DNA of 64,000 nt, taken from positions 3,906,001-3,970,000 of the forward strand of contig NZ_CP102246.1 in assembly GCF_024599795.1 (NCBI RefSeq), in the 5' to 3' direction. Made by a program: the position numbers and the translations under genes. This DNA is from Enterobacter cloacae complex sp. R_G8. Its GTDB lineage: Bacteria > Pseudomonadota > Gammaproteobacteria > Enterobacterales > Enterobacteriaceae. Positions 1-6,822 of this stretch are shown piece by piece. The notes below the pieces were generated by a model. That model searched no databases, was not told the DNA's origin, and saw nothing but the letters and a program-made list of their open reading frames with translations. The first letter of the stretch is position 1. Every line of letters begins with the position of its first letter.

Positions 1-167
1 ATAGCGATTACAAATACCATATAAGCAATAAACAATGGATATTTATGAAGCCTGTTAACTTTTAACTTCCCCAAATAAAGCAAGAAAAAAACTACAATAG
101 ACACAATGAAATAGACCACTGCAGGCCAGATCGGTGGATAAAGCGAAAATTCTAAATCTTGTGACAT
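1..167 (-). CDS. Small membrane protein, 3' part outside window
   Basis: An ATG at 167 opens a frame that runs without a stop to the window edge (55 codons). The product starts MSQDLEFSLYPPIW and then has a hydrophobic helix (PAVVYFIVSIVVFFLLYLG), a short basic loop (KLKVNRLHK) and the start of a second helix. I do not recognise a family. The start lies only 2 bases after the stop of the upstream DUF4225-family gene, so the two were probably co-transcribed. The base composition is AT-rich like the rest of the first 1.5 kb and unlike the backbone. A small membrane protein directly behind a glycine-rich hydrophobic protein could be an immunity or partner protein, but this is inference. Confidence 0.55.
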   Translation of the reverse strand, partial: MSQDLEFSLYPPIWPAVVYFIVSIVVFFLLYLGKLKVNRLHKYPLFIAYMVFVIA

Positions 168-169
168 AA

Positions 170-924
170 TCAGTTCTCTTTAGCTATCTGGTACATCTGC
201 CAACCTGTAATGCTACTACTGGTCGCATCAAGTGTAATTGCGGTTTTAGATGCCTCTTGCCAGCCTCTGATATAATCAGATTGGATATTGTGAAACAAAC
301 TCCATGACTTTTCTCTGGGAGCCAGAACTTTTCTACCTGCACCGTATGCTGATAAAGAGAGATCAATTACACCGTAAATTAAATCTGCTTGATTATTACC
401 ATAACCCAGCTTTTTTGCAGCAAATCTGTACGCTTCTCTCACGGTTCCTGATTGTTCTTCACGGAAAAGAAGATAGTACCCGTTTTCGTATACATTATTT
501 AACCCATGAGCAATCATCGGAGCCCCGTATGCAGCACAAGCTAACCCAAGCGATCCAACGCATAAACTAGCCCCACCATAAACTTGTGCTCCGCCTGCAA
601 CAAAGCCAATCTGCTTGAGAGCTATAGTCGTTGTTGTTGCCTGATTTTTCTCGACAACTATAAACATTTTTGCTCGGTTAAAGGTAAGCAGATCATCCTG
701 TTCACGGAGATGTCGTATCTGTTCGTCAAGGATTTGAGTCCCTCCGAGAAAGGTAAGGCAGTGGGATTCGATCTCTCTTTTCAAATGACCCACGAGCTGT
801 TGAATCTAAAAAAAAGACCAGAAGTACCATAAAATAAATGTTTTGCGGAAATTTGCTCTGTAAGAAGCTCAATCTCTCGCACTTTATGCTCAAACCGATT
901 TTTGTCACGGTTATGGTTATACAT
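170..924 (-). pseudogene. DUF4225-family protein gene, frameshifted
   Basis: The main open part (805 to 170) encodes a hydrophobic glycine-rich stretch (FVAGGAQVYGGASL) followed by AHGLNNVYENG, RFAAKKLGYG and LFHNIQSDY. From memory this series is typical of DUF4225 proteins of Enterobacteriaceae and Pseudomonas, whose function is unknown. The natural start appears to be the ATG at 924, preceded by a GGAGGT ribosome site. That frame reads MYNHNRDKNRFEHK to about residue 43 and stops at 781-783. The main frame is closed upstream by TAG at 806-808. Joining the two frames between about 797 and 806 needs one added base and gives a continuous FFRFN-QLVGHLKREIES. A length change in the nearby 8-A run alone would not repair it, because the TAG remains. 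It may be a pseudogene or a sequencing error. Confidence 0.6.
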
Positions 925-990
925 TCGACCTCCATGTCACAAATACTCTTCAATAAGAATACATTCGTTCAGACGACAATCAATAGCTCT

Positions 991-1559
991 TTACGTATCA
1001 GCAGTTGCGACAGTCAGAGCGGGAAATTTTTTATGCAAAGTACACACAGCCACATCATAAATTATCGCTACTTGCTTCCTGTCCACGCCATTCGCTATTA
1101 ATCGCCCTACATGCGCCCATTGCTCCTGAGTCAGCTTCGGACGCCTCCCATCTATTATCCCCTTTGACCTGCCATGGCTAAAACTGCTCTCGTTCTTTCA
1201 ATTGTATTTTCTCTTTCCATCTCAGCCGCAGTACTCAGCATTGTGTATGCGAATCGGCCGATTGAAGTACTGATCCTTATTCCTTCAATGATTGAGACAA
1301 ATTCAATATTATTAGCCCGAAATAGCGCAGTAAATCGATGAGGTGTATGCGTTGAGCGTCCAAGCCGATCCTGCTTCCAGACAATGACAGTGTCACCTGG
1401 CCGCAATAACTTCATTTTCTTATCCAGCCCCGGCCGTTTCGACTTTGCACCGAATATTTTATCGTCAAAAATGTGGTCAAATTCTATCCAATTTAGCGCC
1501 TCTAACTGTAATTCAAGATTTTGGTCAAAAGTTGATACCCTTGCATACCCATATTGCAT
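991..1559 (-). pseudogene. Serine recombinase (resolvase/invertase) remnant
   Basis: The N-terminal catalytic domain is clear: YGYARVS with the nucleophilic serine near residue 9, then PGDTVIVWKQDRLGRS, and AEMERENTIERT at the start of the long helix. The frame stops after AMAGQRG at 1155. The next frame continues GRRPKLTQEQWAHVGRLI and VAIIYDVAVCTLHKKFPA, the C-terminal helix-turn-helix of the family, ending at 991. One base is therefore missing near 1155-1165. Inside the catalytic domain the residues THTPHRFTAL sit where relatives read RHLIDLL; shifting one base restores HLIDLL, so two compensating indels lie near 1330-1360. The gene is decayed and the protein is very probably inactive. It is probably a transposon or phage relic. 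Confidence 0.75.
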
Positions 1560-1683
1560 ATTTTTTAGCCATCATTTTGTACGAAAAAATCAGGTGAAGT
1601 TATCGGCTGGCCACTCAAGAGCAATCTATAAAACGTCGGTTTAGGAAGTAGAGCAACGGCGACGTTCCAGACATCAGTTACCG

Positions 1684-1965
1684 ATGCTACTGCAGGACGA
1701 TTGCTGGTTGTCGGTGGGTTCGGTAGAGGTCTTCCGTTTTCACGACCCCCGGCATACCTGGCCGAGCTGGTTAATTCAGTCCGGCGTACCGCTGTCCGTT
1801 CTGCAGGAAATTGGTGGATGGGAGTCTATCGAAATGGTCCGTCGATATGCTCACCTGGCACCGAACCATTTAAGCGAGCACGCACGGAAAATAGATGTCA
1901 TTTTTGGCAACCATGACACAAATACGACACAAGGAGAAAATCAGACTGGTTTGAAACTGGCGTAA
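1684..1965 (+). pseudogene. Tyrosine integrase, C-terminal fragment next to tRNA
   Basis: The reading frame carries the last catalytic boxes of a lambdoid-type integrase: [10 protein letters not shown] (the HxLRH box, with Leu changed to Pro) and then [20 protein letters not shown] with the H/W residue and the nucleophilic tyrosine. It ends 15 bases before the CCA end of the tRNA-Arg gene. The N-terminal DNA-binding region and the first catalytic arginine are absent, and upstream sequence shows no integrase frame. Related integrases, such as that of prophage DLP12 in E. coli, use argU as attachment site, so this is the stump of an element that entered at the tRNA. No second copy of the tRNA 3' end is visible between 1 and 1980, so the other boundary lies outside the window. 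Confidence 0.8.
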
Positions 1966-1977
1966 GCGCCTGTTTTT
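1959..1977 (+). terminator. Short hairpin with T-run after integrase stump
   Basis: GGCG and CGCC (1959-1962 and 1967-1970) can pair around TAAG and are followed by TGTTTTT. The stem is only 4 bp and overlaps the integrase stop codon, so it is at best a weak terminator. Confidence 0.3.
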
Positions 1978-1980
1978 AAA

Positions 1981-2057
1981 TGGCACGCCCTGTAGGATTC
2001 GAACCTACGACCTACGGCTTAGAAGGCCGTTGCTCTATCCAACTGAGCTAAGGGCGC
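1981..2057 (-). tRNA. argU: tRNA-Arg(UCU)
   Basis: The reverse complement folds as a 77-nt tRNA beginning GCGCCCTTAGCTCAG, with anticodon loop CCTTCTAAG (anticodon TCT), T-loop GGTTCGAATCC and an encoded CCA at 1981-1983. The acceptor stem pairs GCGCCC with GGGCGT. It reads the rare codons AGA and AGG. The same tRNA gene beside the Salmonella fim regulators is called fimU, because it is needed for FimY translation there. Here it also lies beside the EAL-fimY module and an integrase stump abuts its 3' end, so it doubles as an integration site. Confidence 0.97.
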
Positions 2058-2096
2058 ACTGAGAAGAGTGAACTTCGCGGTGGTGAAACGCGAAGA

Positions 2097-2124
2097 ATTA
2101 TACGGTCAATGGCAGGTGAGTCAA
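2097..2124 (-). promoter_or_regulatory. argU promoter
   Basis: On the minus strand a TTGACT -35 box (2119-2124) and a perfect TATAAT -10 box (2097-2102) are separated by 16 bases, about 40 bases upstream of the mature tRNA 5' end. This is a strong sigma-70 promoter as expected for a tRNA gene. Confidence 0.8.
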
Positions 2125-2335
2125 TGCCTTTTCCGTATTCGACCCTGAATAGGGCTAGTTGATTGTAAATATGACTGTTTTTTCAACATTCCCCGCTTTT
2201 CTTCCGTACACTTTAGCACTGCGAAAAGGCTTAGCTGCATTTAAGTAACGCCTGCTGTTTTCCTGAGCGCCAGCTCGTCACACTAGTGTGAGGTATCCCG
2301 GCCGCCTGGAGGCTGACAGACAACAGGACAATGGA

Positions 2336-3034
2336 GTGACAGCGCAAAACCTGATCGATACGTCCCCCGGCTTACAGCACCTCTCTCAGGACATTGCGGG
2401 CATCAAACTTGAGCCTATCGTCGCCCTCTCCTCGCAGCGCCAGGTTGGGGTGGAAGTGTTGAGCGTCCTGTCAGCAACAGAGCAAAGCGAGGCATTTTTC
2501 ACCGATCGGTCTGCGGAGTGGTCAATTGCGCTGCTTGAAGCGCAACTTGCCGCGCTAAAAAAGGCCCCGCACTGTCATAATCTTTACGTCAATTTGCCGA
2601 TAACCGTATTCACGCAGCCGGACGCTTTTCAACGGCTTATCCGGTTGCATGCCGCACCGCTGAATATTGAAATTGTCGACCCGGCACGCTTTCTGGCGCT
2701 GTCTGACGCAAAGCGGCAGGACGTTCTCCAGCGACTGCAACAGCTCAGAAGGCAAGGTCACGGTATCTGGCTGGACGATATTGATGAAGTAAGCGTCCAA
2801 CCATTTCTGTCCTGCCGGTTGCCGTTAACCGGCATAAAAATCGATAAGGAAGCATTCTGGCGTTTACGCGCCCCCCCTGCGCTCGGGCAACTGGTAACAC
2901 GTTGCTTTCAGCTTGCCGACAAGGTGCTTATTGAAGGTATTGAGACTGAAAAGGATCGTATCCGGGCACAACAGGCAGGAGCAGGACTCGGCCAGGGGTA
3001 CTACTGGCCGTCCTGGAAATGGCCGGAGGAATAA
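2336..3034 (+). CDS. EAL-domain protein beside fimY (Salmonella STM0551-like)
   Basis: The product of about 232 residues consists almost only of an EAL domain, the fold of cyclic-di-GMP phosphodiesterases, with no transmembrane segment. The start is taken as GTG 2336 (MTAQNLIDTS); an in-frame GTG at 2288 would add 16 residues. Signature elements are partly kept: NLP, LDDID, GIKIDK, IEGIET and GQGYYW. The name-giving motif reads EVLSV instead of ExLxR, and the usual ELTE reads EIVD, so activity is doubtful. The frame ends 24 bases before fimY and is followed by its strong ribosome site, so the two are probably one transcript. In Salmonella an EAL gene (STM0551) sits at the same place and affects type 1 fimbriae. 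The match is by position and domain and is inferred. Confidence 0.8.
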   Translation: MTAQNLIDTSPGLQHLSQDIAGIKLEPIVALSSQRQVGVEVLSVLSATEQSEAFFTDRSAEWSIALLEAQLAALKKAPHCHNLYVNLPITVFTQPDAFQRLIRLHAAPLNIEIVDPARFLALSDAKRQDVLQRLQQLRRQGHGIWLDDIDEVSVQPFLSCRLPLTGIKIDKEAFWRLRAPPALGQLVTRCFQLADKVLIEGIETEKDRIRAQQAGAGLGQGYYWPSWKWPEE

Positions 3035-3058
3035 AAAGCCATTTCCAGGAGGGAAGCC

Positions 3059-3781
3059 ATGCGAATGACAGTGCGCCGTTACCGGCGGCGGCGTACAGGA
3101 AGTGATGCACTGGGATTTACGCACTCGCCTTTTGCTCCCCCCTTTTTCGACCGACTCGAATTTTTGAGCCAGTCCATCCACCAGCACCGCAAAACAGACG
3201 CGCCCTTTATTATTCTGGTCACGGAAGATCATTTCCTGCGCACCGGTTTTCTGAACGGTCAGTTTCCCCTGAGCAGCTGTAGCGATTATCCGACGCTGGA
3301 TGATGCCTTTCAGGCGCTGAACCAGTGGCCTGCTGCCCGTCTGGTGGTGGATATTGAAAGCCGTACCACGGCGCTTATGGAAAAGCTGGATCAGCTGCGA
3401 AGACACAGCCTGTATCCGCCGTATCTGACGCCGTATCTGTTGGTCAGGGCGGATAATTATGACACCCGTCTGTTCTGCAAAGCGGCAGGTCCGTTTCATG
3501 TCCTCGAACGCCAGTCAACGGCGGCGGCGCTCCAGCACAGCCTGATGGATATCAGCCCCCCGCAGGGATCCAGTAAAGAGTGGTTCTCGCGTGGCGAGTG
3601 GCCCATTTTACAGGAGCTGTCGCGGGGGAAGACGCTACGCCAGATCGCCCTGCTGCAGAACCGCCCCTATAGCCGCATTATCTATCGCCTGAGCTGCATT
3701 CTGGTAAAGCTCGGGCTGAGCCATCGCCAGGAACTGCTGCATCTTCTCAATAATCTCTCCGACTGCTCGTTTTACTCTTAA
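3059..3781 (+). CDS. fimY: Fimbrial regulator FimY
   Basis: The protein has 240 residues, the length recalled for Salmonella FimY, and shares with it an arginine-rich N-terminus (RRYRRRR), the segment FLSQSIHQH, VTEDHFLR near residue 60 and a C-terminal LuxR-like helix-turn-helix (LSRGKTLRQIALLQNRPYSRIIYRL, split by eye). In Salmonella FimY works with FimZ to turn on fimA; no phospho-acceptor domain is obvious here. The ATG at 3059 follows AGGAGGG at ideal spacing. The seven arginine codons within the first 12 residues are all CGN, and only one AGA and one AGG occur later, so dependence on the neighbouring tRNA-Arg(UCU) looks weaker than described for Salmonella. No FimW homologue was found between here and argU. 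Confidence 0.8.
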   Translation: MRMTVRRYRRRRTGSDALGFTHSPFAPPFFDRLEFLSQSIHQHRKTDAPFIILVTEDHFLRTGFLNGQFPLSSCSDYPTLDDAFQALNQWPAARLVVDIESRTTALMEKLDQLRRHSLYPPYLTPYLLVRADNYDTRLFCKAAGPFHVLERQSTAAALQHSLMDISPPQGSSKEWFSRGEWPILQELSRGKTLRQIALLQNRPYSRIIYRLSCILVKLGLSHRQELLHLLNNLSDCSFYS

Positions 3782-3793
3782 CCTAACCCCTTC

Positions 3794-3815
3794 TTTCCTA
3801 AAGGCCTTTAGGAAA
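3794..3815. promoter_or_regulatory. 22-bp perfect palindrome after fimY
   Basis: The two halves are TTTCCTAAAGG and CCTTTAGGAAA, centred between 3804 and 3805, with no loop. It starts 12 bases after the fimY stop. It lacks a T-run, so an operator is as likely as a terminator. Its TTCCTA/TAGGAA half-sites resemble those bound by NarL/RcsB-type regulators, the family of FimZ. Confidence 0.45.
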
Positions 3816-3840
3816 TTACTTACCAAAAATGTTAATTTTA

Positions 3841-3855
3841 TGTTAACCGTTAACA
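3841..3855. promoter_or_regulatory. TGTTAAC-C-GTTAACA palindrome
   Basis: A perfect 7-bp inverted repeat around one central base lies 26 bases past the previous palindrome. It could be an operator in the fimZ control region; the binding protein is unknown. Confidence 0.35.
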
Positions 3856-4586
3856 ATAAAGTCGAAATTACAACTATTCCTAATTTTTGACTCTGAACCA
3901 CGTGAAATATCAAAGAATACGTAAAGTGCAGCACTTTCATCCATGCGTTAAGGGATTGATGGTTCCGTTAACAGGATGATAATGATGTAAAAACAAGCAA
4001 TTTGGCTGCATGTGCCAGGCGCACAAAGTGAAGGTCGCAGAAGATTTTGCTCTTCCGGCATAGTATTTTTCTGATATCGGGGAGAGGCATCGGGATGAGG
4101 ATGAGACGCGCTATCTGTGCAAATTCACGCCACTTCAGCAGCAGGTGAGACGTTTTACTGCCCCGCCATTTCATTAACAATTTTGCAACATATAGTGGTA
4201 TCTGTTATTTTTTGTTATTACATAAAGATGAAAAGATGCGGTAAATGGAATAACAGGATATTTCCGCTAAAATTAAAAAAATAGCCATTCAGATCCAGAA
4301 GATAATACAAACCAATAATTGTGAATTAATCTGCAGGCTTTTCGGAAAAAACTTACACGGTATAATAAGACGCGTACCAAATATGAATAAGAAAAACCTT
4401 TTTGCCGATACCAGCCAAATGAGAAGACCGCGCTGAGGCAATGACATTACCGCTACGTTAACAAGGATGCTTTCGCTCTTTCCAGGGAAATACCACCCTA
4501 TAAGGATCTGCAAATTTATCCTTCCGGCATTTCGAGAGTTTGAACCAAACTCAGCATAACGCTTTTAACAATCTGAGGCATAAAAA

Positions 4587-5219
4587 ATGAAACCGGCATC
4601 CGTTATCATTATGGACGAACACCCTATCGTCAGAATGTCGATAGAAGTCCTGCTACAGAAAAATAAAAATATCACAGTCAAACTGAAGTCTGGCGACAGC
4701 CACGAAGTCCTTGACTGTATCCGCAATCACGCCATCGATCTGGTGATCCTGGACATTGAACTCACGGGCACCGATGGCTTCGCTTTACTGAAACGAATCA
4801 GAAACTTAAACAAAGACATCAAGGTCTTGTTCCTCTCTTCCAAATCGGAATCCTTTTACGCGGGGCGCGCCATTCGTGCCGGTGCAAATGGGTTTGTCAG
4901 TAAACGAAAAGATTTGGGTGAGATCTACAACGCTGTGGAAATGATCCTGATGGGCTATTCTTTTTTCCCGTCAGAAACGCTGAACTTTATTAATCATCTG
5001 GGTTCAGGGAAAGGGATGGCGGCAGATATGCCATTATCGAATCGCGAGGTCACGGTATTGCGCTATCTGGCGAATGGATTATCGAATAAGGAAATTGCTG
5101 AACAACTACTATTAAGTAACAAAACCATTAGCGCGCACAAATCCAATATTTATTCCAAGCTCGGCGTGCAAAGCATTGTGGAATTAATCGATTACGCCAA
5201 GGCACACGAGCTGCTATAA
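4587..5219 (+). CDS. fimZ: Fimbrial response regulator FimZ
   Basis: The 210-residue protein has a receiver domain (residues 5 to 120) with the acidic pocket MDEH at 9-12, phospho-acceptor Asp56 in LVILDIELTG and a conserved lysine in the SKRKD region. It ends in a LuxR/NarL-type helix-turn-helix (LSNREVTVLRYLANGLSNKE, then ISAHKSNIYSKLGV). This is the FimZ/RcsB/NarL family; FimZ binds upstream of fimA and activates it in Salmonella. No sensor kinase is nearby. The gene converges on fimF with a shared hairpin between them. Arg16 and one arginine of KRIRNLN use AGA, read by the argU tRNA at the end of the cluster. Confidence 0.9.
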   Translation: MKPASVIIMDEHPIVRMSIEVLLQKNKNITVKLKSGDSHEVLDCIRNHAIDLVILDIELTGTDGFALLKRIRNLNKDIKVLFLSSKSESFYAGRAIRAGANGFVSKRKDLGEIYNAVEMILMGYSFFPSETLNFINHLGSGKGMAADMPLSNREVTVLRYLANGLSNKEIAEQLLLSNKTISAHKSNIYSKLGVQSIVELIDYAKAHELL

Positions 5220-5227
5220 CCTGAATT

Positions 5228-5261
5228 CACTCCCTGCAGTTTATCTGAGCTGCAGGGAGTG
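5228..5261. terminator. Bidirectional hairpin between fimZ and fimF
   Basis: CACTCCCTGCAG (5228-5239) pairs perfectly with CTGCAGGGAGTG (5250-5261) around a 10-base loop. It sits between two convergent genes and probably ends both transcripts, although T-runs are short on both sides. Confidence 0.65.
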
Positions 5262-5270
5262 CGGTCAGCG

Positions 5271-5795
5271 CTAATTATAATTAATCATAAAGGTAGCATC
5301 CGCATCGGCGCGTCCGGGCTGGGGGTTATCCGCAGTGGCAATATAATTAGCATAGAATGACAGCACGGCATTTCCCTGCGCATCCACCGTCACCGGCTGG
5401 CTGGCCTGCTGCAACGCCAGACGCGTTTTATCCGCATCCCTGATCTCCACCGCGACGTTATTCGCCGTGCTGGCATCGTTCAGCGCCAGCAATCCGCTGT
5501 CACTCCCGTCCGTTTTCCCGGAAAACGTAATCGATGCCGCGCCTGGCGGACAGCCGGTTAGCTTTAGCGTAAAAGGCATGGGCTGCGTACGACTCCCCGT
5601 GGTGCGGAGCTGTTTTGTCGGCCAGGTGCCCAGCGTAACAGTCTTATCGCTGTCGTTACCCTCTGCCACGCAGGTAAAATCAACGATATTGCCGTACATC
5701 TGAATATTGATCTCGCCCAGCGCTGTGGCTGACCACGCATTTGCCTGACACATCGTCAGGGCCAGCGCAGCGAAAGGCCATTTCCAGTTCCGCAT
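5271..5795 (-). CDS. fimF: Minor fimbrial subunit FimF
   Basis: The 174-residue precursor has a signal peptide ending near AWSA, a pilin-type fold with two cysteines (DFTCVAEG and LTGCPPG) and the C-terminal TFMINYN with the penultimate aromatic residue that chaperones recognise. This is the last gene of the fimAICDHF operon, in the place of Salmonella FimF, an adaptor between rod and tip. It starts 9 bases after the fimH stop. The assignment as FimF rather than another minor pilin rests on gene order. Confidence 0.8.
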   Translation of the reverse strand: MRNWKWPFAALALTMCQANAWSATALGEINIQMYGNIVDFTCVAEGNDSDKTVTLGTWPTKQLRTTGSRTQPMPFTLKLTGCPPGAASITFSGKTDGSDSGLLALNDASTANNVAVEIRDADKTRLALQQASQPVTVDAQGNAVLSFYANYIATADNPQPGRADADATFMINYN

Positions 5796-5804
5796 CTCTC
5801 CCCC

Positions 5805-6809
5805 TTAATCGTAATCCACGCGCAGATAGCCGCGAGAGGTGAACCGGCCTTCTGCTGGTTTATTCCCCGTAATGCTTACCGGCCAGACCCGGATCCCGAC
5901 CTGCGCCTGAGCACTGTCATCCAGTCGGAACGGAATTTTACTGTTCAGGTTGTTAGGCGTCAGAGGCGTACCGCTATCGTTCGCCACGACAAACCCTAAA
6001 TCCGGGTTATCGGAAACCAGCGCATTACCCGAAATTTTTTCCGCCTCGATGCGCATCGTCAGATACGCATTGGCCTCCACATTGGTGCACTTAATGGCAA
6101 TGGTTTTGCTTTGGGGTGAGACATTCTGAGGACGATTGCCGGCCCCCGCCTGGCTGAACAACGACGCGCCAATATCACCAAAATCAAATTCCACCACCTG
6201 CCCGGCATTAATCGCACAGCTTTGAGGTACCTGAATGGTGCCGCTGTAGCTAATGGTATACACCGGGGTATTCAACGGGTCGGATGACGTGGTGGTCACA
6301 TAGACGGTGAACATGGTTTGCTGAGGGATCACCACCATGTTGATAAACCGCCGCGTGACTCTCAGACGAAAGACCAGCTTCGAATCGGTGACAGGAAACG
6401 CCTTGTTGTTCGGAACGTTAGGGTGCTGCCCCATCTGGATGTAGTTTGCCGGCGGGTAGAAGGTGCCCGCGTAGTCATCGTGGATCTGCATTGCACCATC
6501 AAGGTAGTCATTCAGCTTCACATACTTATAGCTATCAATCACCGTCGTTATCGGCAGGCTGGTGACGTAACTACGCATCGTGGACTTCCCGGTTGTACCT
6601 CTGGGGCAAATAGCATTAACGCCCACCAGCCCGGATTTTTGCGCAAGGGTCACAATCTGCCCCGGTTTGTTATTGGAACTGTTAAAGACGTTTGAAAGAT
6701 CGTACGAGATATCCTTTGCCACGCCCGTAGAGTTCTGGCAGACCGTCGCCCACGCGGGCATCGTGCTGCAGAGCAGCGCTAAGCTAAACACATTGCGTAA
6801 ACTGCGCAT
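5805..6809 (-). CDS. fimH: Type 1 fimbrial tip adhesin FimH
   Basis: The start is placed at ATG 6809 (MRSLRNVFSLALL), 13 bases after the fimD stop and behind AGGAA; the open frame extends upstream only by overlapping fimD. The 334-residue precursor has a signal peptide cleaved after PAWA, an N-terminal receptor-binding domain of about 180 residues with a cysteine pair (TVCQNS and AICPRG), and a C-terminal pilin domain starting near SGTIQVPQSC and ending RGYLRVDYD. Two-domain architecture and position after the usher are those of FimH. Similarity to mannose-binding E. coli FimH is not evident by eye, so the ligand is not predicted. Confidence 0.85.
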   Translation of the reverse strand: MRSLRNVFSLALLCSTMPAWATVCQNSTGVAKDISYDLSNVFNSSNNKPGQIVTLAQKSGLVGVNAICPRGTTGKSTMRSYVTSLPITTVIDSYKYVKLNDYLDGAMQIHDDYAGTFYPPANYIQMGQHPNVPNNKAFPVTDSKLVFRLRVTRRFINMVVIPQQTMFTVYVTTTSSDPLNTPVYTISYSGTIQVPQSCAINAGQVVEFDFGDIGASLFSQAGAGNRPQNVSPQSKTIAIKCTNVEANAYLTMRIEAEKISGNALVSDNPDLGFVVANDSGTPLTPNNLNSKIPFRLDDSAQAQVGIRVWPVSITGNKPAEGRFTSRGYLRVDYD

Positions 6810-6822
6810 CTTTGGGTTCCTG

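Larger units (their letters stand above)
3782..4586. other. fimY-fimZ intergenic region, 805 bp, AT-rich
   Basis: No convincing gene is seen in this gap; short open frames on the minus strand lack recognisable domains and good ribosome sites. It holds two perfect palindromes near the fimY end (see separate entries), a further TTCCTAA half-site near 3877, and runs of A/T typical of a promoter region for fimZ. A long leader or an unannotated small RNA is possible but nothing in the sequence proves it. Confidence 0.6.

Noticed and set aside
304..832. Two plus-strand frames over the DUF4225 gene
   Set aside because: They are in the antisense direction, have no domains, and the minus-strand product is recognisable.
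1..1980. Second copy of the tRNA 3' end (distal attachment site)
   Set aside because: No repeat of the last 15 or more tRNA bases was seen in this part.
4289..4513. 74-codon minus-strand frame in the fimY-fimZ gap
   Set aside because: No ribosome site, no family, and AT-rich sequence gives such frames by chance.
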